DNA of 20,056 nt from an uncultured Oribacterium sp. (GCA_902485915.1 CABTMH010000010.1:1-20056); one strand, 5' to 3'. Positions 6,239 to 14,290 are shown, counted from the stretch's first letter. Program-made: numbers and translations. The notes: generated by a model not told the origin, from the sequence alone.

Positions 6239-8434
6239 ATGAACAAGAAGATGAAGGGTGCACTGGGACTTCTGGCAGTGCTGGCGATTACCGTCGGTTT
6301 CTGCTTCCTCGGAGTTCATGGTGCGAAGGACATTAAGCTGGGCCTTGATCTGAACGGCGGTGTTTCCATCACCTACCAGACCACCGAAGAGAACCCGACC
6401 TCTGAGCAGATGTCGGATACCGTCTATAAGCTCCAGCTGAAGGCACAGGGCTACTCGACCGAGGCCCAGGTTTACCAGGAGGGAAGCAATCGTATCAACA
6501 TCGATATCCCTGGTGCGACCGATGCAAACGAAATTCTCGAGGAGCTCGGCGAGCCGGGTACACTCCAGTTTGCAGATTCGCAGGGCCAGGTACTCCTGAC
6601 CGGTGATGATGTAAAGAACGCAAGTGCGGGTATGACGGATCAGAACGGAACCCGTCAGTATATCATCCAGCTTCAGTTTAACGAGGAGGGTGCGAAGAAG
6701 TTTGCTGATGCAACTGCTGCCAATGTCGGTAAGCCACTCTACATCATCTATAACGATCAGATCATCTCCGCTCCGAACGTACAGGAAGCGATCACAGGTG
6801 GACAGGCCTCCATTACCGGTATCACCGACTACGATGAGGCGACCCGTATCGCATCCACCATCCGTATCGGTGCACTTCCGGTACAGCTTACCGAGCTTCG
6901 TTCGAACGTGATCGGTGCGACCCTCGGACAGGAAGCGATTTCGACCTCCCTCCGTGCAGGTCTCGTCGGCCTCATCCTCGTCATGCTCTTCATGATCGCG
7001 GTATACAGACTGCCGGGCCTCGCAGCATCCCTGGCGCTGATCCTGTACACCGGCCTCGAGCTCGTGCTTCTGCAGGCCTTTGAGGTCACCCTGACACTTC
7101 CGGGTATCGCCGGTATCATCCTTTCCGTGGGTATGGCGGTCGATGCCAATGTCATCATCTTTACACGTATGAAGGAAGAGCTGGGTGCCGGCCACACGAT
7201 CGAGCAGGCTGTGAAGGCTGGTTACAGCAAGGCACTTTCTGCCATCATCGATGGTAATGTCACGACCCTCATCGCAGCAGCCGTTCTCTACCTGAGAGGC
7301 TCTGGAACCGTCAAGGGCTTCGCGACGACCCTGGCGATCGGTATCGTGATCTCCCTGATCACCGCACTCTTCGTTACGAGAGCACTCCTCGCATGCTTTA
7401 TCAGCTTCGGCTGCACGAAGCCGGCACTCTATGGTGTACGTAAGGATGTGAAGATCCTTGATTTTATCAAGTTCCGTAAGATCGCCTACACCATCTCCGC
7501 GGTGGTCATCATCGCAGGCTTCCTGTTCATGGGCATGAATAAGGCTTCCCTCGGAAACCTGTTCAACTATGACCTCGATTTCCAGGGTGGTTCTTCTACG
7601 AACGTCACCTTCAACGAGGATATGTCCCTCGAGGAGATCGATGCGAAGGTTGCACCGATCTTTAAGAACATCACCGGTGGTACCGCTTCCGTACAGGCTT
7701 CGAAGGTTGCCGGCACGAACGAGGTCATCATCAAAACCAGAACACTGACGACCGAGGAGCGTACCGAGCTCTATAAGGATCTCGTCGACGAGTTCCAGGT
7801 TGATGAAGCGAAGATTACGACGGAGAACATCTCCGGTGCCGTATCGAAGGAGATGAAGGCGGATGCCGTCTGGGCATTCCTGATCGCCATCGTCTGCATG
7901 CTGATCTACATCTGGATCCGTTTCAAGGACATCAAGTTTGCGTCTGCAGCCGTTATGGCGCTGACCCACGATGTTCTGATCACCACCGCGTTCTATGCGG
8001 CACTGAAGTGGGCGGTCGGCTCCACCTTCATCGCCTGCATCCTGACCATCGTCGGTTATTCGATCAACGCTACGATCGTTGTGTTCGATCGTATCCGTGA
8101 GAATCTGGAGGACCCGACTAAACGTGGCGATCTGGCCGCTGTCGTAAACGACGCGATTTCCCAGACCTTCACCCGTTCGATCAACACCTCCCTCACGACC
8201 TTCATCATGGTTCTGGTACTCTTCGTGATGGGTGTATCCTCCATCCGTGATTTCACCATGCCGCTGATGGTTGGTATCGTCTCCGGATGCTGGTCGTCCG
8301 TAACGATCGCCGGTCCGCTCTGGTATGATCTCAGCATGTACGCTGCGAAGAAGAAGGCCGCGAAGAAGGCCGCCGAAAAGGCAGAGAAGGCTGAAAAGAA
8401 GGCTCAGAAGATGAAGAAGGGCGCGCAGGTATAA
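6239..8434 (+). CDS. secDF: Fused protein-export membrane protein SecDF
   Basis: Uses the proton gradient to help pull secretory proteins out of the SecYEG channel. SecD and SecF are fused in 731 residues. The SecD half (1 to ~400) has one N-terminal membrane helix, LGLDLNGG with Asp37, the external P1 domain, and five further helices including GMAVDANVIIFTRMKEEL with the proton-path Asp302. The SecF half (~415-710) begins with a helix at 415-433, then LDFQGGS (447-452), and later VGYSINATIVVFDRIREN and QTFTRSINTS with Arg646. Residue 611 is Ala where the usual SecF motif reads N-D-T/S. The tail from ~703 is a Lys/Ala-rich helix. The start has an AAAGGAAG site. Expressed from its own promoter and closed by a strong terminator; yajC is absent beside it. 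Confidence 0.95.
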   Translation: MNKKMKGALGLLAVLAITVGFCFLGVHGAKDIKLGLDLNGGVSITYQTTEENPTSEQMSDTVYKLQLKAQGYSTEAQVYQEGSNRINIDIPGATDANEILEELGEPGTLQFADSQGQVLLTGDDVKNASAGMTDQNGTRQYIIQLQFNEEGAKKFADATAANVGKPLYIIYNDQIISAPNVQEAITGGQASITGITDYDEATRIASTIRIGALPVQLTELRSNVIGATLGQEAISTSLRAGLVGLILVMLFMIAVYRLPGLAASLALILYTGLELVLLQAFEVTLTLPGIAGIILSVGMAVDANVIIFTRMKEELGAGHTIEQAVKAGYSKALSAIIDGNVTTLIAAAVLYLRGSGTVKGFATTLAIGIVISLITALFVTRALLACFISFGCTKPALYGVRKDVKILDFIKFRKIAYTISAVVIIAGFLFMGMNKASLGNLFNYDLDFQGGSSTNVTFNEDMSLEEIDAKVAPIFKNITGGTASVQASKVAGTNEVIIKTRTLTTEERTELYKDLVDEFQVDEAKITTENISGAVSKEMKADAVWAFLIAIVCMLIYIWIRFKDIKFASAAVMALTHDVLITTAFYAALKWAVGSTFIACILTIVGYSINATIVVFDRIRENLEDPTKRGDLAAVVNDAISQTFTRSINTSLTTFIMVLVLFVMGVSSIRDFTMPLMVGIVSGCWSSVTIAGPLWYDLSMYAAKKKAAKKAAEKAEKAEKKAQKMKKGAQV

Positions 8435-8458
8435 GCCCTGCGGCGTTCGACAGAGCGC

Positions 8459-8487
8459 TTGACGTATCTGTAAATCTCCGTTACATT
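8459..8487 (+). promoter_or_regulatory. Promoter candidate for tgt, upstream of the secDF terminator
   Basis: TTGACG (8459-8464), a 17-base spacer and TACATT (8482-8487). The expected start (~8494) falls inside the left arm of the terminator at 8490-8517. A transcript begun here would lack part of that arm and so could escape termination. Confidence 0.45.
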
Positions 8488-8489
8488 AG

Positions 8490-8517
8490 AGACCGATCCT
8501 TCGGGATCGGTCTTTTT
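8490..8517 (+). terminator. Rho-independent terminator of secDF
   Basis: A 10-bp stem (8490-8499 with 8504-8513) closed by a UUCG tetraloop and followed by TTTTT. It lies 55 bases after the secDF stop. Confidence 0.93.
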
Positions 8518-8592
8518 ATATCAAATTACTGTACGCGCCGGGCTGCTTTCCCGGTCTGCGTTTGAAAGAATCAAGCAATAGAGGTTCAGAAA

Positions 8593-9774
8593 ATGAAGTA
8601 TGAAATTGTCGCGACCAGCGGACGCGCGAAATCCGCTCATATGGAGACCGTGCATGGAAGCATCGAAACACCAGTCTTCATGAACGTCGGTACGGTCGCT
8701 GCCATCAAGGGCGGCGTGTCGACGGATGATCTTCGGGAGATCGGCACCCAGGTCGAGCTCAGCAACACCTACCACCTGCATGTGCGTACCGGCGATCAGC
8801 TCATCAAGGAGTTCGGCGGTCTTCACCAGTTTATGAACTGGGATCGCCCGATCCTGACGGACTCTGGCGGATTCCAGGTCTTCTCCCTGGCCGGTACCGG
8901 ACGAAAGATTAAGGAAGAGGGCGTTACCTTCCACAGCCACATCGACGGTCGCCGTATCTTTATGGGACCGGAGGAATCGATGCAGATCCAGTCAAATCTC
9001 GGTTCGACCATCGCGATGGCCTTCGATGAGTGCCCGCCGGCCCTCGAGGACCGGAAGTACATCGTGCCATCCGTCGAGCGTACGACCCGCTGGCTGCAGC
9101 GCTGTAAGGATGAGATGGCGCGTCTTAACAGCCTGCCGGATACCGTGAATAAGGAGCAGCTCCTGTTTGCCATCAACCAGGGCGGTATCTTCGAGGATAT
9201 CCGTACGGCGCACGCCGATACGATTTCTGCGATGAACCTCGACGGTTATGCAGTCGGCGGCCTCGCGGTCGGCGAGACGCACGAGCAGATGTACCACATC
9301 CTCGATGTCGTGGTGCCGCATCTGCCGAAGGAGAAGCCGACCTACCTCATGGGTGTCGGTACCCCGGCGAACATCATCGAAGCGGTGGACAGAGGCATTG
9401 ACTTTTTCGACTGTGTCTATCCGTCGAGAAACGGACGTCATGGCCATGTCTACACGCATAAGGGGAAAATCAATCTCTTCAATCAGAAGTATGAGCTCGA
9501 TCATCGCCCGATCGAGGAAGGATGCCAGTGCCCGGTATGTGCCGGACGGAAGCTTGCGGATGGCCGTTATACCGGCGGCTACAGCCGTGCGTATATCCGT
9601 CACCTTCTGAAGGCGAAGGAGATTCTCGGTATGCGCATGTGCGTACTGCATAATCTGTACTTCTATAATCATCTGACCGAGGAGATCCGCGGTGCGATCC
9701 GTGGCGGCTACTGGGACAGCTGGAAGGCGGAGGCCCTCGATAAGCTCGAGACCTACGACCGTGGCGAAGAGTGA
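8593..9774 (+). CDS. tgt: tRNA-guanine transglycosylase (queuosine pathway)
   Basis: Exchanges guanine 34 of GUN-anticodon tRNAs for preQ1 in the cytoplasm. It has 393 residues. Visible blocks are LSNTYHLHVRTG, TDSGGFQVFS with Asp90, FDECPP, NQGGIFEDIR, AVGGLAVGE, and FDCVYPSRNGRHG with nucleophile-type Asp273. The zinc site is C311-x-C313-x2-C316 with His353. The distance from the third Cys to His is 37 residues, against 26 in the Zymomonas enzyme, because of about 11 extra residues (GRKLADGRYTGG). The start has a GAGG site eight bases upstream. tgt commonly sits beside yajC-secDF; here it follows secDF and is split from it by a terminator, so it probably has its own promoter. No preQ1 riboswitch was recognised. 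Confidence 0.95.
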   Translation: MKYEIVATSGRAKSAHMETVHGSIETPVFMNVGTVAAIKGGVSTDDLREIGTQVELSNTYHLHVRTGDQLIKEFGGLHQFMNWDRPILTDSGGFQVFSLAGTGRKIKEEGVTFHSHIDGRRIFMGPEESMQIQSNLGSTIAMAFDECPPALEDRKYIVPSVERTTRWLQRCKDEMARLNSLPDTVNKEQLLFAINQGGIFEDIRTAHADTISAMNLDGYAVGGLAVGETHEQMYHILDVVVPHLPKEKPTYLMGVGTPANIIEAVDRGIDFFDCVYPSRNGRHGHVYTHKGKINLFNQKYELDHRPIEEGCQCPVCAGRKLADGRYTGGYSRAYIRHLLKAKEILGMRMCVLHNLYFYNHLTEEIRGAIRGGYWDSWKAEALDKLETYDRGEE

Positions 9775-9809
9775 TATAACGACGCGTGAACCGTAAGCTT
9801 TATAAAACT

Positions 9810-9825
9810 GATTTTTCGAAAAATC
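9810..9825. terminator. AT-rich perfect palindrome after tgt (weak terminator or operator)
   Basis: GATTTTTCGAAAAATC is a perfect 16-base palindrome between tgt and the AraC-type gene. It lacks a T-run behind it, so it may be a weak terminator for tgt or a protein-binding site upstream of the next promoter. Confidence 0.35.
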
Positions 9826-9842
9826 GCCCCACACAAAATGGT

Positions 9843-9871
9843 TTGATTGCGTAAAAAAATTATGCTATCAT
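9843..9871 (+). promoter_or_regulatory. Promoter of the araC-type/hicB-like pair
   Basis: TTGATT (9843-9848), a 17-base spacer containing a run of seven A, and TATCAT (9866-9871). The expected start is near 9878, about 50 bases before the chosen start codon. Confidence 0.65.
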
Positions 9872-9927
9872 GACTTTATATCATTTTGGAAGAGTACAGC
9901 TCGGCGATAATCGGAATCGGAGACAGG

Positions 9928-10818
9928 ATGAACGCGATACTTTATGAGTCAATCAATACGGCAGAGGAGCAGCTGAAGGTCAGTCTGGACTGGCATGATG
10001 ATCCGGAAATCATCTATTTTAAAAACGGACACTACAAGCTGACCCTGAACCTCCGGGAGTATGAGATCCAGGATGAGTGCATCTGCATCGTGAACGCCGG
10101 TGTGCTGCGGAAGCTCGAGTCCATCGGGACGAAGGGCAATGCCTACTCCCTCCGCTTTCATCTCGCGGATCTCTGCTTCCGTCAGGCGGAGGACCCGGTC
10201 AACACCGCCCTGCTCGAGCCGCTCGCCAGCGGACAGCTCTGCTTTTCGGATTTCATCACCGTATCGGATTTCGGATTCCTGCAGATCCTGCGTCTGTTTA
10301 ACGAGATGGTGCGCCGCTTCCGGGACTACGGAACGAAGACAGAGCAGGAGGAGAGCAGTATTCGAACCTACGCACTGCCGGCGGTCGCCGATCAGCTGAT
10401 GATCATGGCCGACCTCCTGCGCCTCATCGCCATGTTCGATGCGAACGCCCTCATCCATGAGAAGGAGGAGAGCGAGTCGGAGAAGCAGGTGCTCGCCATC
10501 AAGGAGACCATACAGTACATCCGTGCGCACTACCAGGAGAAGATCTATGTCCGGAACCTGTCAGAGCTCACCGGACTCAACGAGCAGTACTTCATCCGCT
10601 TCTTCGGAAGCGTGACCGGCGAGTCTCCACTCGATTATATCAACGCGTATCGCGTGGAGCAGGCGGCCCGCCTCCTGAAGGACTCCGACACCCATGTCTA
10701 TGAGATCGCGGAGCAGTGCGGCTTCCATAATATCGGAAACTTCATTAAGATTTTCCGCTCCTTTATGGGGCAGACACCACATAAATATCGTAAACAGTTT
10801 GGAAGAGAGGACGATTAA
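9928..10818 (+). CDS. AraC-family transcription regulator
   Basis: A cytoplasmic ligand-responsive regulator of 296 residues, the usual AraC length. The N-terminal ~130 residues look like a small cupin-type sensing domain (YFKNGHYKLTLNLREYEIQ). A helical middle section leads to the C-terminal double helix-turn-helix: YVRNLSELTGLNEQYFIRFF (~207-226) and VYEIAEQCGFHNIGNFIKIF (257-276), ending in the conserved GQTPHKYRK. I choose the ATG at 9928, preceded by GGAG at 9919-9922; the frame stays open back to a TTG at 9886 with no site. Its ligand and targets are unknown. Three bases separate its stop from the hicB-like gene, so the two are surely co-transcribed. Confidence 0.88.
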   Translation: MNAILYESINTAEEQLKVSLDWHDDPEIIYFKNGHYKLTLNLREYEIQDECICIVNAGVLRKLESIGTKGNAYSLRFHLADLCFRQAEDPVNTALLEPLASGQLCFSDFITVSDFGFLQILRLFNEMVRRFRDYGTKTEQEESSIRTYALPAVADQLMIMADLLRLIAMFDANALIHEKEESESEKQVLAIKETIQYIRAHYQEKIYVRNLSELTGLNEQYFIRFFGSVTGESPLDYINAYRVEQAARLLKDSDTHVYEIAEQCGFHNIGNFIKIFRSFMGQTPHKYRKQFGREDD

Positions 10819-10821
10819 ACC

Positions 10822-11094
10822 ATGACCTTATACTATCCTGCAATCATTCGTAATCAGACGAGCGAAGGCTACCGCGTCGATTTCCTGGACCTCGACGACT
10901 GCTACGGCGTCGGCCCGACCGAAGAGGAAGCTCTCGCCGATGCCCGCTATAACGCCATCAACTGGATCCAGCTCGAACTCGAGGATACGAACGATCTCCC
11001 GCCACATACCGTACAGGCGGACGTCGAACTGAAGCCAGGCGAAAAGTACATCGACATGATGATCATCATGCCGCGTGAAGGCTGGGATGAGTGA
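10822..11094 (+). CDS. Solo HicB-like protein (antitoxin-type fold, no HicA partner)
   Basis: A 90-residue protein whose N-terminus matches the HicB-like antitoxin pattern: YYPAIIRNQTSEGYRVDFLDLDDCYGVGPTEEEALADARYNAINWI. HicB normally neutralises the HicA mRNA interferase and often carries a C-terminal DNA-binding domain. Here the residues after ~60 (VELKPGEKYIDMMIIMPREGWDE) show no ribbon-helix-helix or helix-turn-helix, and no small HicA frame lies on either side. It begins three bases after the AraC-type gene, with GAGAGGA upstream. Its stop codon abuts a decayed miniature element, so the 3' end may have been altered. It could be an orphan antitoxin or an unrelated use of the fold; the fold call is good, the function is not known. 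Confidence 0.75.
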   Translation: MTLYYPAIIRNQTSEGYRVDFLDLDDCYGVGPTEEEALADARYNAINWIQLELEDTNDLPPHTVQADVELKPGEKYIDMMIIMPREGWDE

Positions 11095-11098
11095 TCGA

Positions 11099-11157
11099 CT
11101 GTGACGAATTCGGCTGCCCTCCGGCTCTGCCTGATCCGTGCACGTGCGAACAGTAAC
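11099..11157 (+). mobile_element. Decayed miniature inverted-repeat element, copy C
   Basis: The right half (11127-11157) matches copy B (6058-6088) at 27 of 31 positions in the same orientation, ending in GAACAGTAAC. The left arm keeps only ACTGT, so the left boundary is approximate. Flanking GGATGAGT (11085-11092) and GGATGTCT (11158-11165) agree at six of eight positions and could be an eroded target duplication. Confidence 0.55.
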
Positions 11158-11191
11158 GGATGTCTGCCGGGGATCTGCCAGCATGATTTCG

Positions 11192-11206
11192 CCCCTTGCA
11201 AAGGGG
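11192..11206. promoter_or_regulatory. Inverted repeat overlapping the -35 box of the pyr promoter
   Basis: CCCCTTGCAAAGGGG has perfect 6-bp arms around a 3-nt centre and contains the -35 hexamer. Its position suits a repressor or activator site. As an RNA hairpin it would lie upstream of the transcription start and so would not be in the pyr mRNA. Confidence 0.4.
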
Positions 11207-11224
11207 TACTCCCTGTGCTATAGT
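11196..11224 (+). promoter_or_regulatory. Promoter of the pyr operon
   Basis: TTGCAA (11196-11201), a 17-base spacer and TATAGT (11219-11224). The expected start near 11231 leaves a leader of only ~30 bases, too short for a PyrR-type attenuator. Confidence 0.8.
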
Positions 11225-11260
11225 ATCTCGGAACTAAGGACCGCACGGATAGGAGGAACC

Positions 11261-12586
11261 ATGTCTACTCTTCTTAAAAATGCATCGATTTTTACGAAAC
11301 AGGGCTTTCGAAAGCAGGACGTTCTGATCTCTGATCACAGAGTACTGTTTACAGATTCCATTGATAATTTAACAGCTGATACCATCGATACCGTTTATGA
11401 TTTAAACGGTTTGTTCATGATTCCGGGCTTCGTTGATGTACATGTACATTTACGTGAGCCCGGTTTTTCGTATAAGGAAACGATCCGCACCGGCACCGAT
11501 GCCGCGGCGCATGGCGGCTATACCGCAGTCTGCGCGATGCCGAATCTGAAACCGGCACCATCAAGCCTCGAGAACCTGCAGCCGGAGCTCGATGCGATCC
11601 GGAAGGATGCACTGGTGCATGTCTACCCGTACGGCACCATCACCGAGCAGCAGACCGGCCGCGGAGCCCTCGGAAAGATGGAGGAGATCGCACCGTATGT
11701 GATCGCCTACTCCGATGACGGAAAGGGTATGCAGGACGAAGCCACCATGCGGGAGGCGATGCAGCGGGCGAAGAGCCTCGACCGCATGATCGTCGCGCAC
11801 TGCGAGGATGAGGCTGAGCTCAAGCCGGGTGGATGCATCCATGACGGTGAGTATGCACGTCTTCACCACCATATCGGCATCAACTCCGCATCTGAGTGGA
11901 AGCAGGTCGAGCGCGATGTACGGCTTGCGGCCGAGACCGGTGTGCGTTACCATGTCTGCCATATCTCCACGAAGGAATCTGTGGAGATCATCCGCGAAGC
12001 GAAGAAGGCCGGAACCCATGTGACTGGTGAGACCGGCCCGCACTATCTGATGTTTACGGATATGGATCTTCAGGAGTCCGGCAGCTGGAAGATGAATCCG
12101 CCGATCCGCAGTGCGGAGGATCGCCATGCGCTCCTCGAGGGCATAAAGGACGGCACCATCGACTGCATCATCACGGACCATGCACCGCACAGTGCGGAGG
12201 AGAAGTCGAGAGGACTCGATCAGTCTTCCTTCGGTATCGTCGGACTGGAGACCTGCTTCCCGGCACTGTACCGGAATCTCGTGCTGCGTGACCCGGAGCA
12301 TCCGGCATCCGGGAAGGGCGCGATCACACTGGAGAAGCTCATCGAGCTCATGTGCGTGAACCCGCGTCAGATCTTCGGCATCGCCGGCCCGCAGTACATT
12401 GAGGATGGCGTCGAAGCGGATCTCACGATCCTCGACCTCGATAAGGTATGGACCGTCGACAGTACGAAGTTCTATTCGCAGGGACACAGCACCCTCTACG
12501 ATGGCATGGAGGTGCAGGGCGAGGTCGTGAAGACCTTCGTCGGTGGCCGCGAGGTCTATGACCGCGAAAAGGGCATCGAGCGCTGA
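11261..12586 (+). CDS. pyrC: Dihydroorotase, type I
   Basis: Closes carbamoyl-aspartate to dihydroorotate, the third step of pyrimidine synthesis, in the cytoplasm. It has 441 residues. The zinc-site motifs are all present: DVHVHLREPG with His61 and His63, YSDDG with Asp152 in the place where type I bacterial enzymes use an Asp metal bridge, AHCED with His180, CHIST with His234, and TDHAPH with Asp306. The start at 11261 has an AGGAGG site; the frame is open further upstream to 11138 but that part covers the promoter. It is the first gene of the pyr operon. The opening ~60 codons are AT-richer than the rest, which may ease ribosome loading. Confidence 0.96.
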   Translation: MSTLLKNASIFTKQGFRKQDVLISDHRVLFTDSIDNLTADTIDTVYDLNGLFMIPGFVDVHVHLREPGFSYKETIRTGTDAAAHGGYTAVCAMPNLKPAPSSLENLQPELDAIRKDALVHVYPYGTITEQQTGRGALGKMEEIAPYVIAYSDDGKGMQDEATMREAMQRAKSLDRMIVAHCEDEAELKPGGCIHDGEYARLHHHIGINSASEWKQVERDVRLAAETGVRYHVCHISTKESVEIIREAKKAGTHVTGETGPHYLMFTDMDLQESGSWKMNPPIRSAEDRHALLEGIKDGTIDCIITDHAPHSAEEKSRGLDQSSFGIVGLETCFPALYRNLVLRDPEHPASGKGAITLEKLIELMCVNPRQIFGIAGPQYIEDGVEADLTILDLDKVWTVDSTKFYSQGHSTLYDGMEVQGEVVKTFVGGREVYDREKGIER

Positions 12587-12659
12587 TCACCAGGCAGAGC
12601 CCGCAGGGCGCGGACGAAGCCTTTCTATAGAATACAGAACAGGAGGAGCAGAGAGACCT

Positions 12660-13385
12660 ATGAAGGACGTTGAATTTAAAGTCCTGAGCAACGAAATGAT
12701 CGCGCAGGACATCTTCCGTATGACACTGGACGGCGACACCTCGGACATCACGAAGCCGGGGCAGTTCGTCGAAATCAAAATCCCGGGACGCTATCTCCGT
12801 CGCCCGATTTCCGTGTGCGACTGGAGCGAGGGAAAGCTGACCCTGATCTATAAGGTCGTCGGTGAGGGTACCGAGGATCTGAGCTTCATGGAGCCGGGTG
12901 AGTACCTGACCGCACTGACCGGTCTCGGTAACGGCTATGACCTCCGGAATATCCCGAAGAACCCGGTCATCGCCGGCGGCGGTGTCGGTGTACCACCGAT
13001 GTATGCACTGGCGAAGGCACTGAAGCAGCAGGGCATCACCCCGTATGTGGCCCTCGGCTTCAACTCGAAGGACGATGTGTTCTACGAGCAGGCGTTCCGT
13101 GAGCTCGGGGTGCCGGTCAATGTCGCTACCGTCGATGGCAGTCACGGCGCGAAGGGCTTCGTCACCGATATCTTCGGTGATCACCACGACTACGCCTTCG
13201 CCTGCGGCCCGGAGCCGATGCTGAAGGCCGTATACAACAGCGTAAAGGATGGACAGTTCAGCTTCGAGGCACGCATGGGCTGCGGCTTCGGTGCCTGCAT
13301 GGGCTGCAGCAAGAAGACGAAGCACGGCTTCAAGCGCGTCTGCAAGGATGGCCCGATTTTTACATGGGAGGAGATCGTATGGTAG
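12660..13385 (+). CDS. pyrK: Dihydroorotate dehydrogenase B, electron-transfer subunit
   Basis: Passes electrons from the PyrD flavin to NAD through FAD and a [2Fe-2S] cluster. It has 241 residues. The N-terminal FAD-binding domain contains RRPISVCD, the NAD domain contains GGGVGVPPMYALA, and the C-terminal cluster cysteines are C208-x4-C213-x2-C216-x11-C228. The start is the ATG at 12660; AGGAGG lies 13 bases upstream and a GAGAG closer. The 73-base gap after pyrC contains no clear terminator. The 3' end overlaps the pyrD start by seven bases, fitting a tight PyrD-PyrK complex made by coupled translation. Confidence 0.95.
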   Translation: MKDVEFKVLSNEMIAQDIFRMTLDGDTSDITKPGQFVEIKIPGRYLRRPISVCDWSEGKLTLIYKVVGEGTEDLSFMEPGEYLTALTGLGNGYDLRNIPKNPVIAGGGVGVPPMYALAKALKQQGITPYVALGFNSKDDVFYEQAFRELGVPVNVATVDGSHGAKGFVTDIFGDHHDYAFACGPEPMLKAVYNSVKDGQFSFEARMGCGFGACMGCSKKTKHGFKRVCKDGPIFTWEEIVW

Positions 13386-14290
13386 ATATCACGACAGAGC
13401 TTTCTGGCATCAAACTGACAAACCCGGTCATTCCGGCCTCCGGAACCTTCGGTTACGGAAAGGAGTACTGGGATCTCTATGATCTCGATATCCTCGGCTC
13501 CATCTCCTTCAAGGGAACGACGGTCGAGGAGCGTTACGGCAACGAGCTTCCACGTATCGCCGAGTGCCCGTCTGGTATGATCAACTCCGTCGGCCTCCAG
13601 AATCCGGGCATGCACGAGGTCATCGAGAAGGAGCTTCCGGAGCTTCGAGAGCACTTCCATAAGCCACTCGTAGCGAACATCTCCGGCTTCAGCATCCCGG
13701 AGTATGTACAGCTCGCCGAGGCCATGAGCGAGGTGCCGGAGGTCGGTATCCTCGAGGTCAATGTCTCGTGCCCGAACGTACATGGCGGTGGCATGGCCTT
13801 CGGTACCAGCGCTGAAAACGTGGCGGCAGTCACCCGTGAGGTGAAGAAGGTCGCGAAGAAGCCGGTGTATATCAAGCTGAGCCCGAACGTCACTGACATC
13901 GTATCGATCGCAAAGGCGGCAGAAGAGGCCGGCGCAGACGGTCTCGCCCTCATCAATACCCTGCTCGGCATGCGGATCGATATCCGTCGTCGCCAGCCGG
14001 TTATCAAGAACAGGATGGGCGGCTTCTCCGGTCCGGCGATCTTCCCGGTGGCGGTCCGTATGGTCTACCAGGTAGCCCACGCAGTGAAGCTTCCGGTCAT
14101 CGGTATGGGCGGTGTCTCCACGGCGAAGGACGTCATCGAGATGATGATGGCCGGTGCCAGTGCGGTCGAGGTCGGCGCTGCGAACCTCGTGAATCCGTAT
14201 GTCTGTCGTGACATCATCGAGGACCTGCCGGAGGTATGTGCGGAGCTCGGCATCGAGCGTCTCAGCGACATCATCGGCTGCGTGGAGTGA
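13379..14290 (+). CDS. pyrD: Dihydroorotate dehydrogenase B, catalytic subunit (class 1B)
   Basis: Oxidises dihydroorotate to orotate using FMN; together with PyrK it uses NAD. It has 303 residues. Visible are the N-terminal NPVIPASGTFGYG, SISFKGTT, the active-site loop NVSCPNV with catalytic Cys131 (the class 1 base), KLSPNV, and the phosphate-binding GMGGVSTAKD. I choose the ATG at 13379, preceded by GGGAGGAG, over an ATG five codons earlier that would sit on that site. It overlaps pyrK by seven bases. The gap to pyrF (153 bases) is the longest in the operon and carries two hairpins. Confidence 0.95.
   Translation: MVDITTELSGIKLTNPVIPASGTFGYGKEYWDLYDLDILGSISFKGTTVEERYGNELPRIAECPSGMINSVGLQNPGMHEVIEKELPELREHFHKPLVANISGFSIPEYVQLAEAMSEVPEVGILEVNVSCPNVHGGGMAFGTSAENVAAVTREVKKVAKKPVYIKLSPNVTDIVSIAKAAEEAGADGLALINTLLGMRIDIRRRQPVIKNRMGGFSGPAIFPVAVRMVYQVAHAVKLPVIGMGGVSTAKDVIEMMMAGASAVEVGAANLVNPYVCRDIIEDLPEVCAELGIERLSDIIGCVE

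Noticed and set aside
8518..8592. Possible preQ1 riboswitch before tgt.
   Set aside because: There is a small CCGGG/CCCGG hairpin but no preQ1-I style loop and A-rich tail pairing.
9782..9797. ACGCGTGAACCGTAAG after tgt resembles the right end of the miniature element (13 of 16).
   Set aside because: No opposite arm, core or flanking duplication could be found; a match this short may be chance.
12586..12620. The pyrC-pyrK gap shares AGGCAGAGCC and nearby AGGGC with the reverse complement of copy C.
   Set aside because: No terminal repeats or target duplication; the similarity needs gaps and may be chance.
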